In this document: in pieces, positions 9,838-20,164 of the stretch
Layout: every line of letters begins with the position of its first letter
How positions within the stretch are numbered: position 1 is the first letter of the stretch
From: Planomicrobium okeanokoites
GTDB lineage: Bacteria; Bacillota; Bacilli; Bacillales_A; Planococcaceae
Length of the DNA: 64,000 nucleotides
Direction: 5' to 3'
NCBI RefSeq assembly: GCF_003428875.1
Contig: NZ_QQRS01000007.1
Coordinates: forward strand, 43,783 to 107,782
Made by a program: the position numbers and the translations under genes
Notes under the pieces: generated by a model
What the model was told of the DNA's origin: nothing
The model's database searches: none
What the model saw: only the letters and a program-made list of their open reading frames with translations

Positions 9838-10692
9838 TTAGGAATTTAATTTATTCTGGAAGAATACCGCAAGAGTACCCGGTCCTGTATGGGCTGCGAT
9901 AACTGAGCCGATCATATAAACTTCCACATTTTTCGGGTGGAATTGTTCTTCAATCGCTTCTTTCATCAAGTTGGCAAATTCTTCGTCATCACCGTGGCTG
10001 ATCGAAATGATTTGTTTTTCAAGCTGCTCGCCGCGTTCTTCCATTAATTCCACGATGCGTTTAACGACTTTTTTTCGGCCGCGCAACTTTTCAATCGGCA
10101 CTAATTTCCCGTTTTCGACGTGGAGCAATGGCTTGATATTCAATAGTCCGCCGACAAACGCACTACCTTTTGAAATACGGCCGCCTTTAGCCATATAATC
10201 AAGGTCTTCAACAGTGAACAGAGATTCTGTGTGATCAGCCATAAAACGGATCCGTTCAATGATCTCTTTTAGAGGATGTCCCTGTGAACGGAGTTTTACC
10301 GCTTCTTTGACCAGCATTCCATATCCAAGGGAGGCCAGTTTCGAATCAAGTACGGTGAGCTTCAAGTCCGGATATTCTTCACGAACTTGTTCCGATGCCA
10401 TCATTGCCGTCCCATAAGTGCCTGATAACTCGGAAGAAAAGGCGATATAGAATCCTTCCTCATCATCTTTCGCTAATTGTTCGAAGGCGTTAAGCATTTC
10501 GTCCGGTGATACCTGTGAAGTTTTTGGCCGTATATCATTGCGGATGGCTTCATAAACCTTCAGCGAATGGATGGTCCGGATATCTTCGAACTCCTCATTG
10601 CCGATATGCACACGCAACGGAAACAATTCCACGTTTTCCTTTTCAAAAAACTCTTTAGGTAAATCTGATGCGCTGTCTGCGAATAATCTCAT
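9838..10692 (-). CDS. yitS: DegV family fatty-acid-binding protein
   Basis: 284 residues, usual DegV length. DegV proteins bind a fatty acid and, in Firmicutes, act as FakB subunits presenting fatty acids to the FakA kinase. Family features are the N-terminal FADSASDLP segment, the TSQVSPDEM segment near residue 60, and GGRISKGSAFVGGLLNIKPLL in the middle. The ATG has GGGGG six bases upstream. It sits between cdr and the HAD gene on the minus strand; position matches B. subtilis yitS near yitU. Which paralogue it corresponds to is inferred from neighbours only. Confidence 0.85.
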   Translation of the reverse strand: MRLFADSASDLPKEFFEKENVELFPLRVHIGNEEFEDIRTIHSLKVYEAIRNDIRPKTSQVSPDEMLNAFEQLAKDDEEGFYIAFSSELSGTYGTAMMASEQVREEYPDLKLTVLDSKLASLGYGMLVKEAVKLRSQGHPLKEIIERIRFMADHTESLFTVEDLDYMAKGGRISKGSAFVGGLLNIKPLLHVENGKLVPIEKLRGRKKVVKRIVELMEERGEQLEKQIISISHGDDEEFANLMKEAIEEQFHPKNVEVYMIGSVIAAHTGPGTLAVFFQNKLNS

Positions 10693-10708
10693 TCCAATCC
10701 CCCATTCC

Positions 10709-11518
10709 TTATTTTAAATTCAAGCGGTCAATCAATAATTCTGCTATTCCATCTTCATTATTGCTCAAAGTGATTTCATTGGCTATATTTTTTAATGGCG
10801 AAATGGCATTCCCCATGGCTACGCCGACTCCTGCGAAGTCGATCATTTCCAAGTCGTTGTCTTCATCGCCGAAAGCAATTATATTTTCTTTTGAAATGCC
10901 GAGTGATTTAGAAACCTGATCAAGACCGACCGCTTTGCTGAGGCCGCTTTTTACGATTTCGATTACATGCCACGGAGCACCCCATCTTCTATGGTCAATA
11001 ACTTCGGCATGCACTTGATTCAGGTGGTCATGGATCTCGCCGACTCTTTCATATGGCGCATGGATCAGCATGGAAGTTGGGTCGACTTTCAAGTAATTAC
11101 GTAAATCACCTGTCGTGATATAAGGATTTCCGAATCTGAAGATATCCATCAGCTTCTCATCGTGATGATGGACATAAACGTCATCCAGAACTTCAGCTAC
11201 GATATTATGGAAATTAAAATCATGCATCGACTCCACAACTTCGTGGACGGTTTCCAAACCGATCGGGGTATGGAATCTTCCCCAGCTGTTGTCGGTCGGG
11301 TGATGAACAAACGCGCCGTTGAAATTGACGATAGGAGTTTTCAATCCTAATTCTTTATAATAAGGTTCACTGGAACGATATGGCCGTCCGGTTGCAATCA
11401 TTACTTGATGGCCCTGCTCCATCGCTTGTGCCAATGTTTTTTTCGTTTTTTCGGAAATGACTTTTTGGTCTGTCAATAAAGTTCCGTCCAGGTCGAGAAC
11501 GATCAAATGCTGTTTCAT
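10709..11518 (-). CDS. yitU: Cof-type HAD phosphatase (YitU-like)
   Basis: 269 residues, matching YitU. HAD class IIB phosphatase: the nucleophile motif DLDGTLL is at residues 9-15, motif II lies in MIATGRPYR, and the Mg-binding GDEDNDLEM motif lies near residue 215. B. subtilis YitU is one of the phosphatases that dephosphorylate the riboflavin precursor ARPP. The ATG at 11518 has AAAGGAG upstream. It is probably first in a yitU-yitS-cdr unit. Substrate specificity is inferred from synteny, not from sequence. Confidence 0.82.
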   Translation of the reverse strand: MKQHLIVLDLDGTLLTDQKVISEKTKKTLAQAMEQGHQVMIATGRPYRSSEPYYKELGLKTPIVNFNGAFVHHPTDNSWGRFHTPIGLETVHEVVESMHDFNFHNIVAEVLDDVYVHHHDEKLMDIFRFGNPYITTGDLRNYLKVDPTSMLIHAPYERVGEIHDHLNQVHAEVIDHRRWGAPWHVIEIVKSGLSKAVGLDQVSKSLGISKENIIAFGDEDNDLEMIDFAGVGVAMGNAISPLKNIANEITLSNNEDGIAELLIDRLNLK

Positions 11519-11682
11519 GTAAAACGGCTCCTTTCTATATATATACAGTTTAGCGATAATTAGAAGGGTTAGTCAAAAAATCTTGAGTTCAGAGCATTCA
11601 ATTAATTGCTTTTATGATACTTATCATTATGAAATATGAGATGAATATTGGTAGGATTAGAAGAAAAGGGGGTAAGCAGCAA

Positions 11683-12450
11683 GTGAAAATCATTAAGGAA
11701 ATTTGGGAAGGCATTCCGCTGCTGCATGTCGCTCCGGACGATGCTGCAGACACGGAGCTTCCGATGGTCATATTTTTACATGGCCATATGAGTGCAAAGG
11801 AACATAATTTGCATTATGCTTACCAGCTGGCGGACAAAGGGATCCGTGTTTTATTGCCTGATGCACATCTTCACGGAGAAAGAGAAGAAGACCAGGATGG
11901 GATTCAATTGAGTCTCAGATTTTGGGAAATCGTCCTTACTTCTATCGAAGAAGTTGGAAAAATACATAAACTGGCAAAAGAAAAGCATCTAGTGAAAGGC
12001 GAACCTGCTATAGGGGGCACTTCCATGGGAGGAATCACAACTCTCGGCGCATTGACCGTCTATCCATGGATACCAGCGGCAGCCGTCATGATGGGAGCCG
12101 CAAATTATGTCGAGCTGGCAAATGCACAGATGACCCAATTCGAATCAAGAGGTTTCACTTTGCCGATAACTGAAGAAGAACGCGCTAATATGCTTAAAAC
12201 ACTGGGACAGTTCGATGGCACAAAAAAAATGGACTCTTTCAACAAGCGGCCGTTGTTTTTCTGGCACGGCGAGCAGGACATCATCGTTCCATTCGGACCG
12301 ACTTATGATTTCTATAAGAAGTTAAAAAATTCATACGGGGAAGCTCAAGACAGGCTGCAATTCCTGCGTGAAAAAGAAACTGGCCACGCCGTAAGCCGTC
12401 CCGGGATGCTTGCCGCGACAGAGTGGCTGGCAGAGCATTTGGGGAAATAA
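11683..12450 (+). CDS. yitV: Alpha/beta hydrolase, putative esterase YitV
   Basis: 255 residues from GTG, chosen because AAGGGGG lies 10 bases upstream; earlier in-frame codons have no ribosome site. Alpha/beta-hydrolase features are the FLHGHMS oxyanion loop near residue 40, the nucleophile elbow GGTSMGG near 125, and a C-terminal GHAVS histidine region. The strand order fits prolyl-oligopeptidase-like esterases. yitW follows 66 bases downstream. The natural substrate is unknown. Confidence 0.85.
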   Translation: MKIIKEIWEGIPLLHVAPDDAADTELPMVIFLHGHMSAKEHNLHYAYQLADKGIRVLLPDAHLHGEREEDQDGIQLSLRFWEIVLTSIEEVGKIHKLAKEKHLVKGEPAIGGTSMGGITTLGALTVYPWIPAAAVMMGAANYVELANAQMTQFESRGFTLPITEEERANMLKTLGQFDGTKKMDSFNKRPLFFWHGEQDIIVPFGPTYDFYKKLKNSYGEAQDRLQFLREKETGHAVSRPGMLAATEWLAEHLGK

Positions 12451-12516
12451 GCGTGTCAATTTGATTCTGCCTGGAAATTTGTTAAGATGGAGTTAATAGA
12501 AAAAGGAGGGATCGTC

Positions 12517-12825
12517 ATGGATCAAGAGATGAAGGACAGCATGATGGGAGCACTTGAAACAGTAATCGACCCGGAATTGGGTGTTGATATCGTAAACTTG
12601 GGCCTTGTATATGATGTCGAGTTATCTGAAGACGGATTTGCAGTGGTTACAATGACTTTAACTTCAATGGGTTGTCCAATGGGGCCTCAAATCGTTCAAA
12701 TGGTCAAACAAGCTTTGTATGAGTTGCCGGAAGTGGAAGAAGTCGATGTAAAAATCGTCTGGCAGCCGGTATGGGGCAAAGAGCATATGTCAAGATACGC
12801 AAAAATGGCGCTTGGCGTCAGATAA
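12517..12825 (+). CDS. yitW: Metal-sulfur cluster assembly factor, DUF59/MIP18 family (YitW)
   Basis: 102 residues. The ATG at 12517 is preceded by a very strong AAAGGAGGG. The DUF59 signature is visible: VIDPELGVDIVNLGLVYDV near the N-terminus, then MTLTSMGCPMG with the conserved cysteine thought to act in Fe-S cluster delivery. It ends in a typical C-terminal segment (VWQPVWGKEHMS). Members (SufT/MIP18-like) help mature Fe-S proteins. A strong terminator follows. Confidence 0.9.
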   Translation: MDQEMKDSMMGALETVIDPELGVDIVNLGLVYDVELSEDGFAVVTMTLTSMGCPMGPQIVQMVKQALYELPEVEEVDVKIVWQPVWGKEHMSRYAKMALGVR

Positions 12826-12835
12826 GCAGTACAGA

Positions 12836-12873
12836 AACCTTTTCGGAATGTTGATTCCGGAAAGGTTTTTTTT
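12836..12873 (+). terminator. Terminator after yitW
   Basis: A long imperfect stem (AACCTTTTCGGAAT with ATTCCGGAAAGGTT), GTTG-type loop and eight T residues. It separates yitW from the clpB promoter. Confidence 0.9.
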
Positions 12874-12887
12874 ATGGATGCTTATAG

Positions 12888-12939
12888 TTGCGCAATGAGA
12901 ATAAATTTCCTATAATTAAATTAGTCAAAGAAGGTCAAA
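12888..12939 (+). promoter_or_regulatory. SigA promoter and CtsR operator of clpB
   Basis: TTGCGC (12888-12893), 17 bases, TATAAT (12911-12916). Immediately downstream at 12923-12939 is AGTCAAAGAAGGTCAAA, a full match to the tandem heptamer recognised by CtsR (RGTCAAA-NAN-RGTCAAA). The operator covers the expected transcription start, so CtsR should repress until heat or protein stress. Confidence 0.88.
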
Positions 12940-12958
12940 GAATTTGGAGGGGATTATA

Positions 12959-15103
12959 ATGGTTCAATTTGCAGCAAATAATGAAGAGCAAAAGTCGCCT
13001 TTGGAACAGTATGGACGCAATATGGTTGAACAGGCACAATCCGGCAAAGCGGATCCGGTCATTGGCCGTGATGAAGAGATTCGCAATGTCATCCGCATCC
13101 TGTCACGTAAAACCAAGAACAACCCGGTGCTGATCGGTGAACCCGGAGTTGGTAAAACAGCTATCGTTGAAGGGCTGGCGCAGCGGATTGTCCGTAATGA
13201 CGTGCCCGAGGGTCTGAAAGACCGAATCATTTACGAACTCGATATGAGCGCGTTGATCGCTGGGGCTAAATATCGCGGGGAGTTTGAGGAGCGCTTGAAA
13301 GCGGTGCTGAAACAAGTCAAAGACAGTGAAGGGCAGATTATTTTATTTATTGATGAAATCCATACAATCGTCGGAGCCGGTAAAACGGAAGGCGCGATGG
13401 ATGCCGGTAATATGCTGAAGCCGATGCTGGCGCGCGGCGAATTATATTGCATCGGCGCCACAACGCTTGATGAATACCGGATGCACATTGAAAAGGATCC
13501 GGCGCTTGAAAGACGATTCCAGCAAGTTCTGGTCCGTGAACCGTCGGTCGAAGACACGGTTTCAATTTTGCGCGGTCTGAAAGAACGTTTTGAATTGCAT
13601 CATGCGGTGCGCATCCATGACCGGGCGATTGTTGCCGCGGCAGCTATGTCCGATCGCTATATCACCGACCGTTTCCTGCCGGACAAAGCAATTGATTTGA
13701 TAGATGAAGCTTGTGCCATGATCCGGACGGAAATCGATTCGATGCCGCAGGAGCTCGACCAGGTGACGCGTCGGCTGATGCAGCTGGAAATCGAGGAACA
13801 GGCCTTGATGAAAGAGAAAGATGCAGCGAGTAAAACCCGTCTGGAAACTCTGCGTGGAGAAATCAAGGAATTGAAGGATTCTTCATCAGGTATGAAAAAT
13901 CAGTGGAATGAAGAAAAAGAATCCTTGAAGAAAATCCAGGAAAAAAGGGAGCAGCTTGACCAATTGCGCCGTAAACTGGAAGAAGCGGAAAACAATTATG
14001 ATTTGAATGCGGCAGCAGTTCTTCGCCACGGGCAGATTCCGGAACTTGAAAAAGAATTGGCCCTCATGGAAGCCGATTTGGCTGCAGATGGAGCTGAAAG
14101 GCTCCTGCGTGAAGAAGTGACGGAAGAAGAAATCGCCGGCATCGTTGCCCGCTGGACAGGCATCCCGGTAACTAAACTCGTGGAAGGGGAACGCGAGAAA
14201 TTGCTGCGGCTAGATGAAACGCTTAAAGAAAGAGTCATTGGCCAAGATAAGGCTGTCGAACTTGTAACTGAAGCGGTTTGGCGTGCACGCGCGGGGATAA
14301 AAGATGAAAGAAAACCGATTGGATCATTCATTTTCCTGGGTCCGACAGGAGTCGGTAAAACTGAACTTGCCAAATCCCTGGCGGCGAATCTGTTCGACTC
14401 GGAAGATCATTTCATCCGCATCGATATGTCGGAATATATGGAGAAACACAGTGTATCCCGTTTGGTCGGAGCTCCTCCGGGTTATATCGGCTATGAGGAA
14501 GGCGGCCAATTGACGGAAGCGGTGAGAAGAAATCCGTATTCGGTTGTTTTGCTGGATGAAATTGAAAAAGCGCATCCGGATGTCGCGAATATCCTGCTCC
14601 AGATATTGGATGACGGACGTATTACAGACAGTCAGGGCAGACTGGTAAACTTTTCTAATACAGTCGTAATCATGACGTCAAACATCGGATCGTCCCATAT
14701 TCAGGCAAAAGACACTGACCATGATATAGAAGATATCGTAATGGCTGAATTGCGCAAGCATTTCAAACCGGAGCTGTTGAACAGAATTGACGATATCGTC
14801 ATTTTCCATGCACTGGACAACCGCCACTTCTATCATATTGCCAAGAAGATGATCAATGAACTGGCTGATCGTTTGCAGCAGCAGGAAATCACATTGGAAA
14901 CGGATGATTCGGTCATCAATTATGTACTGGAAGCAGGAACCGATCCTCTATTCGGTGCAAGACCGCTGAAACGTTTCATCCAGCGTGAGATCGAAACGAA
15001 AATAGCAAGGGAATTGATCAAAGGCGAAGTTGTGCCAAATACGACAATGTATTTGGAGATGGGCGAAGACAATCAATTGAAGATCACAAAAAAAGAAGCG
15101 TAG
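12959..15103 (+). CDS. clpB: ClpB-type disaggregase lacking the N-terminal domain
   Basis: 714 residues, about 150 shorter than standard ClpB. Two AAA+ modules are complete: Walker A1 (GEPGVGKTA) near residues 60-68, Walker B1 (LFIDEIH), Walker A2 (GPTGVGKTE) near 460. Between them is a full ClpB-type coiled middle domain ([20 protein letters not shown] region), which argues against ClpL, ClpE or ClpC; no ClpP-binding loop was noted. The protein begins just before the first AAA module ([14 protein letters not shown]). The ATG at 12959 has GGAGGGG upstream, and the promoter and CtsR box lie within 75 bases, so the short form is the native product and not a truncation of a longer frame. Confidence 0.88.
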   Translation: MVQFAANNEEQKSPLEQYGRNMVEQAQSGKADPVIGRDEEIRNVIRILSRKTKNNPVLIGEPGVGKTAIVEGLAQRIVRNDVPEGLKDRIIYELDMSALIAGAKYRGEFEERLKAVLKQVKDSEGQIILFIDEIHTIVGAGKTEGAMDAGNMLKPMLARGELYCIGATTLDEYRMHIEKDPALERRFQQVLVREPSVEDTVSILRGLKERFELHHAVRIHDRAIVAAAAMSDRYITDRFLPDKAIDLIDEACAMIRTEIDSMPQELDQVTRRLMQLEIEEQALMKEKDAASKTRLETLRGEIKELKDSSSGMKNQWNEEKESLKKIQEKREQLDQLRRKLEEAENNYDLNAAAVLRHGQIPELEKELALMEADLAADGAERLLREEVTEEEIAGIVARWTGIPVTKLVEGEREKLLRLDETLKERVIGQDKAVELVTEAVWRARAGIKDERKPIGSFIFLGPTGVGKTELAKSLAANLFDSEDHFIRIDMSEYMEKHSVSRLVGAPPGYIGYEEGGQLTEAVRRNPYSVVLLDEIEKAHPDVANILLQILDDGRITDSQGRLVNFSNTVVIMTSNIGSSHIQAKDTDHDIEDIVMAELRKHFKPELLNRIDDIVIFHALDNRHFYHIAKKMINELADRLQQQEITLETDDSVINYVLEAGTDPLFGARPLKRFIQREIETKIARELIKGEVVPNTTMYLEMGEDNQLKITKKEA

Positions 15104-15131
15104 GCCAATGTGGCCTGCGCTTCTTTTTTTT
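15092..15131 (+). terminator. Terminator overlapping the clpB stop
   Basis: Stem AAAGAAGCG-AGGCC with GGCCT-CGCTTCTTT followed by a run of T. The left arm includes the last codons of clpB. Confidence 0.85.
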
Positions 15132-15265
15132 GTCGCTTTTCTTTGTCCAGACTCCAGCAGCCCAGCTCTTCGGGTCATAAGCCAGCCCAGCTGCCGTGGC
15201 AACGAACGCCACTCTGCTGTTCTGTCTTATGCCATTCAGAGCTTAACGGGCGCTGTCGCTTTTCT
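15131..15265. repeat. Intergenic element bounded by 12-bp direct repeats
   Basis: The 12-mer TGTCGCTTTTCT occurs at 15131-15142 and again at 15254-15265. The DNA between is GC-richer than the surrounding spacers, has no coding sense, and contains inverted pieces (CATAAG/CTTATG and several CCAGC/GCTG blocks). It resembles interspersed intergenic repeats common in Bacillales genomes, but no second copy is present in this window. Confidence 0.45.
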
Positions 15266-15268
15266 GTA

Positions 15269-15454
15269 TCAGTGTTTCTCTGGAGCCGGTGATTCAGGAA
15301 TGATTGAACCGATGACGAAAATTAGAACGGAAACAACAAGTGACATGTAGATTCCCGACATGAAGTTAAAGTCTACGTTCTGTACAGCACTGACAACGTA
15401 GTTTAGTGTTGTGATCAATAAAGCTGACCAGAATAATGTTCCGATAAATTGCAT
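15269..15454 (-). CDS. yjzD: DUF2929 family small membrane protein (YjzD)
   Basis: 61 residues, the same size as YjzD. Two membrane segments are evident (FWSALLITTLNYVVSAV and SLVVSVLIFVIGSIIP), the second ending in the family-typical IGSIIPE. The ATG at 15454 was chosen because AGAGGTG lies 6-7 bases upstream; the GTG nine bases earlier overlaps that site. B. subtilis yjzD is also close to fabH. Function unknown. Confidence 0.85.
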   Translation of the reverse strand: MQFIGTLFWSALLITTLNYVVSAVQNVDFNFMSGIYMSLVVSVLIFVIGSIIPESPAPEKH

Positions 15455-15563
15455 CTGTTTCACCTCTGCATAAAATGTCTAGCTTAATAATAGCATAGCT
15501 TCCGCTTGGCAGAAAGAAAGTTTCATCATTCTTGAAAGTTTTTGTCGGAAATATGTCAGCAAC

Positions 15564-15609
15564 TTGAATAAATCGTTTCAATGACGTATTATTAATACCA
15601 GGTACTAAA
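15564..15609 (+). promoter_or_regulatory. fabH promoter with FapR operator
   Basis: TTGAAT (15564-15569), 17 bases, TATTAT (15587-15592). ATTAATACCAGGTACTAAA at 15591-15609 closely matches the FapR operator (core TTAGTACC-TGGTACTAA) and begins inside the -10 element. FapR represses fatty-acid synthesis genes and is released by malonyl-CoA. Confidence 0.85.
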
Positions 15610-15641
15610 CATTTAAAGCAAGTTGAAATGAGGGAAAATAT

Positions 15642-16574
15642 ATGAATGCTGGCATATTGGGAATTGGCCGTTGCTTACCGGAAACCATATTGACGAATAT
15701 TGAACTGGAACAGCGGATGGATACGTCTGACGAATGGATCCGGACCATGACGGGAATAGAAGAACGCCGTATTGCCGGAGACGAACAGGATACATCACAT
15801 ATGGCTCGGGAAGCAGCGCAAAAGGCTATAGATGAATCTGGAATCGATCCGAAGGAAATCGGATTGATTTTAGTTGCCACAGTTACAGGAGACCAGCCGT
15901 TTCCTTCAATGTCCTGTGTCATTCAACAGGAAATCGGTGCAGTTAATGCAGCGGCGATGGATATTTCAGCGGCTTGTGCTGGATTCATGTACGGAATGGT
16001 TACAGCTAAACAATTCATCGATTCGGATGTTTATAAATATGTACTGGTGGTTGGAGTTGAAAAACTCTCAAAAATCACGAATTGGGAAGACCGGAATACT
16101 GCCGTCCTTTTCGGAGATGGAGCGGGTGCAGCTGTGATGGGCAAAGTTTCAGAAGGCAGAGGGATCCTGTCATTTGAGCTTGGCGCAGATGGAAGCGGCG
16201 GCAAACATCTATATCAGGACGATTACCTCGTCATGAATGGCCGGGAAGTTTTCAAATTTGCTGTACGCCAAATGGGTGAATCAGCTGAAAACGTAATTGA
16301 AAAAGCGGGACTCGCAAAAGAAGATGTCGACTTTTTAATACCTCATCAGGCTAATATTCGCATTATGGAAGCATCCAGACAGCGTTTGGATCTGCCTGTT
16401 GAAAAAATGTCCAAAACGATCCATAAATATGGCAATACCTCGGCCGCTTCGATTCCGATTTCATTGGTTGAAGATGTCGAAGAGGGAAGAATCAAAGATG
16501 ACGATGTGATAGTGATGGTCGGATTTGGCGGAGGATTAACTTGGGGTGCCATTGCAATGCGATGGGGCAAATAA
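15642..16574 (+). CDS. fabH: 3-oxoacyl-[ACP] synthase III
   Basis: 310 residues. FabH condenses acyl-CoA primers with malonyl-ACP to start fatty acid synthesis; in Bacillales it selects branched primers. The catalytic triad is visible: Cys in [12 protein letters not shown] near residue 111, His in LIPHQAN, and Asn in YGNTSAAS. The ATG at 15642 follows AATGAGGGAAAAT. fabF follows within 30 bases, forming a fabH-fabF operon controlled by the FapR site. Confidence 0.96.
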   Translation: MNAGILGIGRCLPETILTNIELEQRMDTSDEWIRTMTGIEERRIAGDEQDTSHMAREAAQKAIDESGIDPKEIGLILVATVTGDQPFPSMSCVIQQEIGAVNAAAMDISAACAGFMYGMVTAKQFIDSDVYKYVLVVGVEKLSKITNWEDRNTAVLFGDGAGAAVMGKVSEGRGILSFELGADGSGGKHLYQDDYLVMNGREVFKFAVRQMGESAENVIEKAGLAKEDVDFLIPHQANIRIMEASRQRLDLPVEKMSKTIHKYGNTSAASIPISLVEDVEEGRIKDDDVIVMVGFGGGLTWGAIAMRWGK

Positions 16575-16601
16575 TCAGGAATGCGAAAGGACAGATCAGA
16601 A

Positions 16602-17840
16602 ATGACGAATCGTCGTGTAGTTATTACAGGAATTGGAGCGGTTACACCGCTCGGAAATAATATAGAAACAACATGGGAAGCTATCAAAGAAGGAAAATCA
16701 GGCGTCGGTCCTTTGACACGGCTTAATCCTGATGACTACAGTGCTAAAATAGCGGCTGAAGTAAAAGATTTTTCTATAGAAGATTACATCGAGAAAAAAG
16801 AAGCCAGAAAAATGGACCGGTTTACACATTATGCACTTGCGGCATCCATCATGGCGATGAAAGATTCAGGTTTGGAACTTGATGAAAAAACGGCATTGCG
16901 CACAGGTGTCTGGATTGGTTCAGGCATCGGCGGCATGGAAACCATAGAAAATCAGATGAATGTTTTGAATACAAGAGGCGTACGCCGGATCAGCCCATTT
17001 TTGATTCCGATGATTATTCCGGACATGGCTTCCGGGCAAGTATCAATCTATTTCGGAGCAAAAGGCATCAACTCCTGTTCAGTGACAGCCTGTGCTTCCG
17101 GAACCAACTCTATCGGAGACGCATTCCGTGTAATTCAGCGCGGTGATGCGGACGCGATGATTTCGGGCGGTGCAGAAGCGCCGATCACACAATTATCAGT
17201 TGCCGGTTTTACAGCTAATACGGCATTGACGACAAATACGGATATCAGTAACGCTTCACGTCCGTTTGACAAAAACCGTGATGGTTTCGTAGTAGGTGAA
17301 GGAGCAGGCATTGTAATCCTTGAGGAATACGAACAGGCAAAAGCACGCGGTGCGAAAATCTATGCTGAAATCATCGGGTACGGCTCGACGGGCGATGCAC
17401 ATCATATAACTGCACCTGCTCCTGGCGGTGAAGGCGCAGCTCGGGCAATGGATCAGGCAATAGCTGACGGCGGTGTTGAGAAAACGGCAATCGGCTATAT
17501 TAACGCGCACGGAACAAGTACACCTTATAACGACTTGTTTGAGACAATGGCGGTAAAAACAGTCTTTGGCGAGCATGCCTATAAGCTTGGCATGAGTTCG
17601 ACAAAATCGATGACGGGCCATTTGCTGGGTGCAGCTGGTGGTATTGAAGCCATATTCACTGCTTTGGCATTGAAAGAAGGCATAATGCCGCCGACGATCA
17701 ATTATGCGACGCCGGATGAGGAATGCGATCTGGATTACGTTCCGAATGAAGCCAGAAAAGCGGATTTCACATATGCCATGAGCAACTCTTTAGGTTTTGG
17801 CGGACATAACGCTTCACTGGTATTTAAAAAATATGAATAA
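16602..17840 (+). CDS. fabF: 3-oxoacyl-[ACP] synthase II
   Basis: 412 residues from ATG 16602, the start placed before [10 protein letters not shown]; an ATG 21 bases earlier has no usable ribosome site, whereas GAAAGG is about 11 bases before 16602. Elongating condensing enzyme with Cys-His-His triad: [21 protein letters not shown] and TGHLLGAAG. It lies in the fabHF operon and ends just before a terminator. Confidence 0.96.
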   Translation: MTNRRVVITGIGAVTPLGNNIETTWEAIKEGKSGVGPLTRLNPDDYSAKIAAEVKDFSIEDYIEKKEARKMDRFTHYALAASIMAMKDSGLELDEKTALRTGVWIGSGIGGMETIENQMNVLNTRGVRRISPFLIPMIIPDMASGQVSIYFGAKGINSCSVTACASGTNSIGDAFRVIQRGDADAMISGGAEAPITQLSVAGFTANTALTTNTDISNASRPFDKNRDGFVVGEGAGIVILEEYEQAKARGAKIYAEIIGYGSTGDAHHITAPAPGGEGAARAMDQAIADGGVEKTAIGYINAHGTSTPYNDLFETMAVKTVFGEHAYKLGMSSTKSMTGHLLGAAGGIEAIFTALALKEGIMPPTINYATPDEECDLDYVPNEARKADFTYAMSNSLGFGGHNASLVFKKYE

Positions 17841-17849
17841 TGAAATCAG

Positions 17850-17878
17850 GCCCTGCAGATTCTTGCAGGGCTTTTTTT
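17850..17878 (+). terminator. Terminator of fabHF
   Basis: GCCCTGCA/TGCAGGGC stem (17850-17857, 17864-17871) and seven T. Confidence 0.92.
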
Positions 17879-17973
17879 AATGCAATTCAACAACTCATCA
17901 AAAGAAAAAATAATTTTCTTCAAGCATGCTAACCCAGCTTTAACAAGGAAATATTCCCTTATTTGATTTCCAA

Positions 17974-18043
17974 TTGACAAAATATTTTTTAAATTACAAA
18001 AAAGAGATTGATTATGTAATGTTTTTGTAATAAACTTTATAAA
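17974..18043 (+). promoter_or_regulatory. Upstream region of app operon with 10-bp inverted repeat
   Basis: This AT-rich spacer contains TTGACA at 17974-17979 and TTGATT at 18008-18013, but -10 matches are weak, so the promoter is not fixed. ATTACAAAAA at 17993-18002 and TTTTTGTAAT at 18022-18031 are perfect inverted repeats. The heptamer TTGTAAT recurs in the inverted repeat upstream of oppA. Confidence 0.5.
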
Positions 18044-18083
18044 AGTTGAATTAACAGAAAAAAAAGAATTTTGAGGTGTTCGC

Positions 18084-19130
18084 ATGTCAGCTAAAAAAAC
18101 ATCATTTACACAGACGCCGCTTTTACAGGTTGAGAACCTTCAAACCGGCTTCAAGATTGATGGCGACTTCTATAATGCTGTTGAAGGAGTTTCATTTGAA
18201 GTAAATCGTAAACAGATAGTCGGAGTCGTGGGGGAGTCAGGCTGCGGTAAAAGTGTAATGTCCCTGTCGATCATGCAGCTATTGCCAACTGGAATTGGAA
18301 AAATTCGCGGTGGCGAAGTGAAATTTGAAGGGGAGAATATTTCCAAACTATCTGATAAAAAAATGAACAATATACGTGGAAAAGATATTTCAATGATTTT
18401 TCAGGAACCGATGACTTCGTTGAATCCGGTTTTCACCATCGGCTATCAAATAGAAGAAGTTATCCTTAACCATGAAAAAATCTCGAAAAAGGAAGCCCGT
18501 CTCCGTTCAGTGTCATTGCTGAAAAGCGTAGGCATACCCCGTGCAGATAAAATCGTGGATGAATATCCTCATCAATTATCAGGCGGGATGAGACAGCGCG
18601 TTATGATTGCAATGGCTATTGCCTGCCAGCCGAAACTTCTGATTGCCGATGAACCGACGACTGCACTCGATGTAACAGTACAGGCGCAGATCCTTGATTT
18701 GCTGAAAGGCATACAGGAAGCGAATGATATGGCAATCATTTTAATCACTCACGATTTGGGCGTCGTCGCTGAAATCTGTGACGAAGTGCTGGTCATGTAT
18801 GCGGGGAAGATAGTGGAAAAAGCTACAGTCGATGAACTGTTCAATAACCCGAAACACCCTTATACGGACCTTTTGATGAAGGCTATTCCAAGAATGGATG
18901 AAGACGTTGAAGTTCTGGCTACTATAGATGGCCTGGTTCCTTCGGTGATGAACATGCCTGAAGTCGGCTGCCGCTTCGCGAACCGCTGCCCATCGGCCAT
19001 GGCCGAATGTTTGACAGTGACTCCTGAACTCGGCGAAGTAGCCTCAGATCACGAAGCGGCTTGCCTGCTCTACGATGAGAGCTGGCCGAAAGATGCAAAA
19101 CCTCATAGAGAAGGGGCGTCCATGGCATGA
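18084..19130 (+). CDS. appD: Oligopeptide ABC transporter ATP-binding protein (AppD/OppD type)
   Basis: 348 residues. ATPase subunit of a peptide importer: Walker A GESGCGKS near residue 55, signature LSGGMRQRV, Walker [13 protein letters not shown], and the C-terminal oligopeptide-transporter extension with cysteines ([15 protein letters not shown]). The ATG follows TTGAGGTG. It is the first gene of an appDFABC-ordered operon between fabF and trpS, the same order and place as B. subtilis app. Confidence 0.93.
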   Translation: MSAKKTSFTQTPLLQVENLQTGFKIDGDFYNAVEGVSFEVNRKQIVGVVGESGCGKSVMSLSIMQLLPTGIGKIRGGEVKFEGENISKLSDKKMNNIRGKDISMIFQEPMTSLNPVFTIGYQIEEVILNHEKISKKEARLRSVSLLKSVGIPRADKIVDEYPHQLSGGMRQRVMIAMAIACQPKLLIADEPTTALDVTVQAQILDLLKGIQEANDMAIILITHDLGVVAEICDEVLVMYAGKIVEKATVDELFNNPKHPYTDLLMKAIPRMDEDVEVLATIDGLVPSVMNMPEVGCRFANRCPSAMAECLTVTPELGEVASDHEAACLLYDESWPKDAKPHREGASMA

Positions 19131-20137
19131 CAACAAGGGATTTTATACAAGACAGAATTGACAGTCTCGAGAATCGGGATGTGCTTCTCGAAGTCCAGAA
19201 TCTTAAAACCTATTATCCGGTTACCGGCGGTTTCTTCAAAAGAACTGTCGGACATGTAAAAGCGGTTGATGATGTTTCATTCACCATACGTAAAGGCGAG
19301 ACGCTTGGTCTTGTAGGTGAATCGGGATGCGGCAAGTCGACGACAGGAAGAACTATTCTTCGGTTGTTAAAACCGACAGACGGCCAAATTCTTTTTGAAG
19401 GAAAAGAAATCACCAAAATATCGGGGTCGAAACTTCAAAAAGCCCGGCGTGATTTTCAGATGGTTTTCCAGGATCCTTATGCGAGCCTCAATCCGATGCA
19501 GATGGTCGGCGATATTATAGCTGAACCGATTCTGAATTATGAGAAGCGCAACAGGAAAGAGCTGGAGCAGGAAATAAAATCGTTACTGACAAGGGTTGGA
19601 CTGCCGGAAGCGGCATATTATAAATACGCACATGAATTTTCAGGCGGCCAGCGTCAACGCATCGGTATAGCCCGGGCACTCGCGTTGAATCCAAAATTGA
19701 TTGTGGCAGATGAGCCGGTTTCTGCACTCGATGTTTCTGTCCAGTCGCAAGTTTTGAATCTGCTTAAGGAATTGCAGATTGAATTCGATCTCACATACTT
19801 GTTTATCGCGCATGATCTCAGCGTGGTAAAACATATGAGCGATCGAATCGGTGTTATGTATTTGGGCAATCTCGTCGAGGTTGCTTCAAATAGAGATTTA
19901 TACAAGGAGCCGCTGCACCCTTATACACAAGCCTTGATTTCTGCGATCCCTGAACCGAATACGGCGATCAAGAAAGAACGGATTGTTCTTGAAGGAGATG
20001 TTCCGAGTCCGCAAAATCCGCCAACCGGCTGCCCGTTCCATACGCGCTGCCCGATGGCAATGGAAGTCTGTTCGAAAGAAAAGCCTCCATTAAAAGAAGT
20101 GCGGCCAGGCCATCATGTTGCCTGCGTCTTGTATTGA
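19127..20137 (+). CDS. appF: Oligopeptide ABC transporter ATP-binding protein (AppF/OppF type)
   Basis: 336 residues. Second ATPase of the importer, with [28 protein letters not shown], and [13 protein letters not shown], then the OppF-type C-terminal cysteine region ([15 protein letters not shown]). Its ATG overlaps the appD stop by 4 bases (ATGA), indicating translational coupling. Confidence 0.93.
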   Translation: MTTRDFIQDRIDSLENRDVLLEVQNLKTYYPVTGGFFKRTVGHVKAVDDVSFTIRKGETLGLVGESGCGKSTTGRTILRLLKPTDGQILFEGKEITKISGSKLQKARRDFQMVFQDPYASLNPMQMVGDIIAEPILNYEKRNRKELEQEIKSLLTRVGLPEAAYYKYAHEFSGGQRQRIGIARALALNPKLIVADEPVSALDVSVQSQVLNLLKELQIEFDLTYLFIAHDLSVVKHMSDRIGVMYLGNLVEVASNRDLYKEPLHPYTQALISAIPEPNTAIKKERIVLEGDVPSPQNPPTGCPFHTRCPMAMEVCSKEKPPLKEVRPGHHVACVLY

Positions 20138-20164
20138 TCAAAAAAAAACAGTAGGGGGAAAATC

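Noticed and set aside
11610..11640. Fur-box-like TGATACTTATCATTA upstream of yitV
   Set aside because: Several mismatches to the 7-1-7 Fur motif, and YitV has no iron link; likely chance AT-rich dyad.
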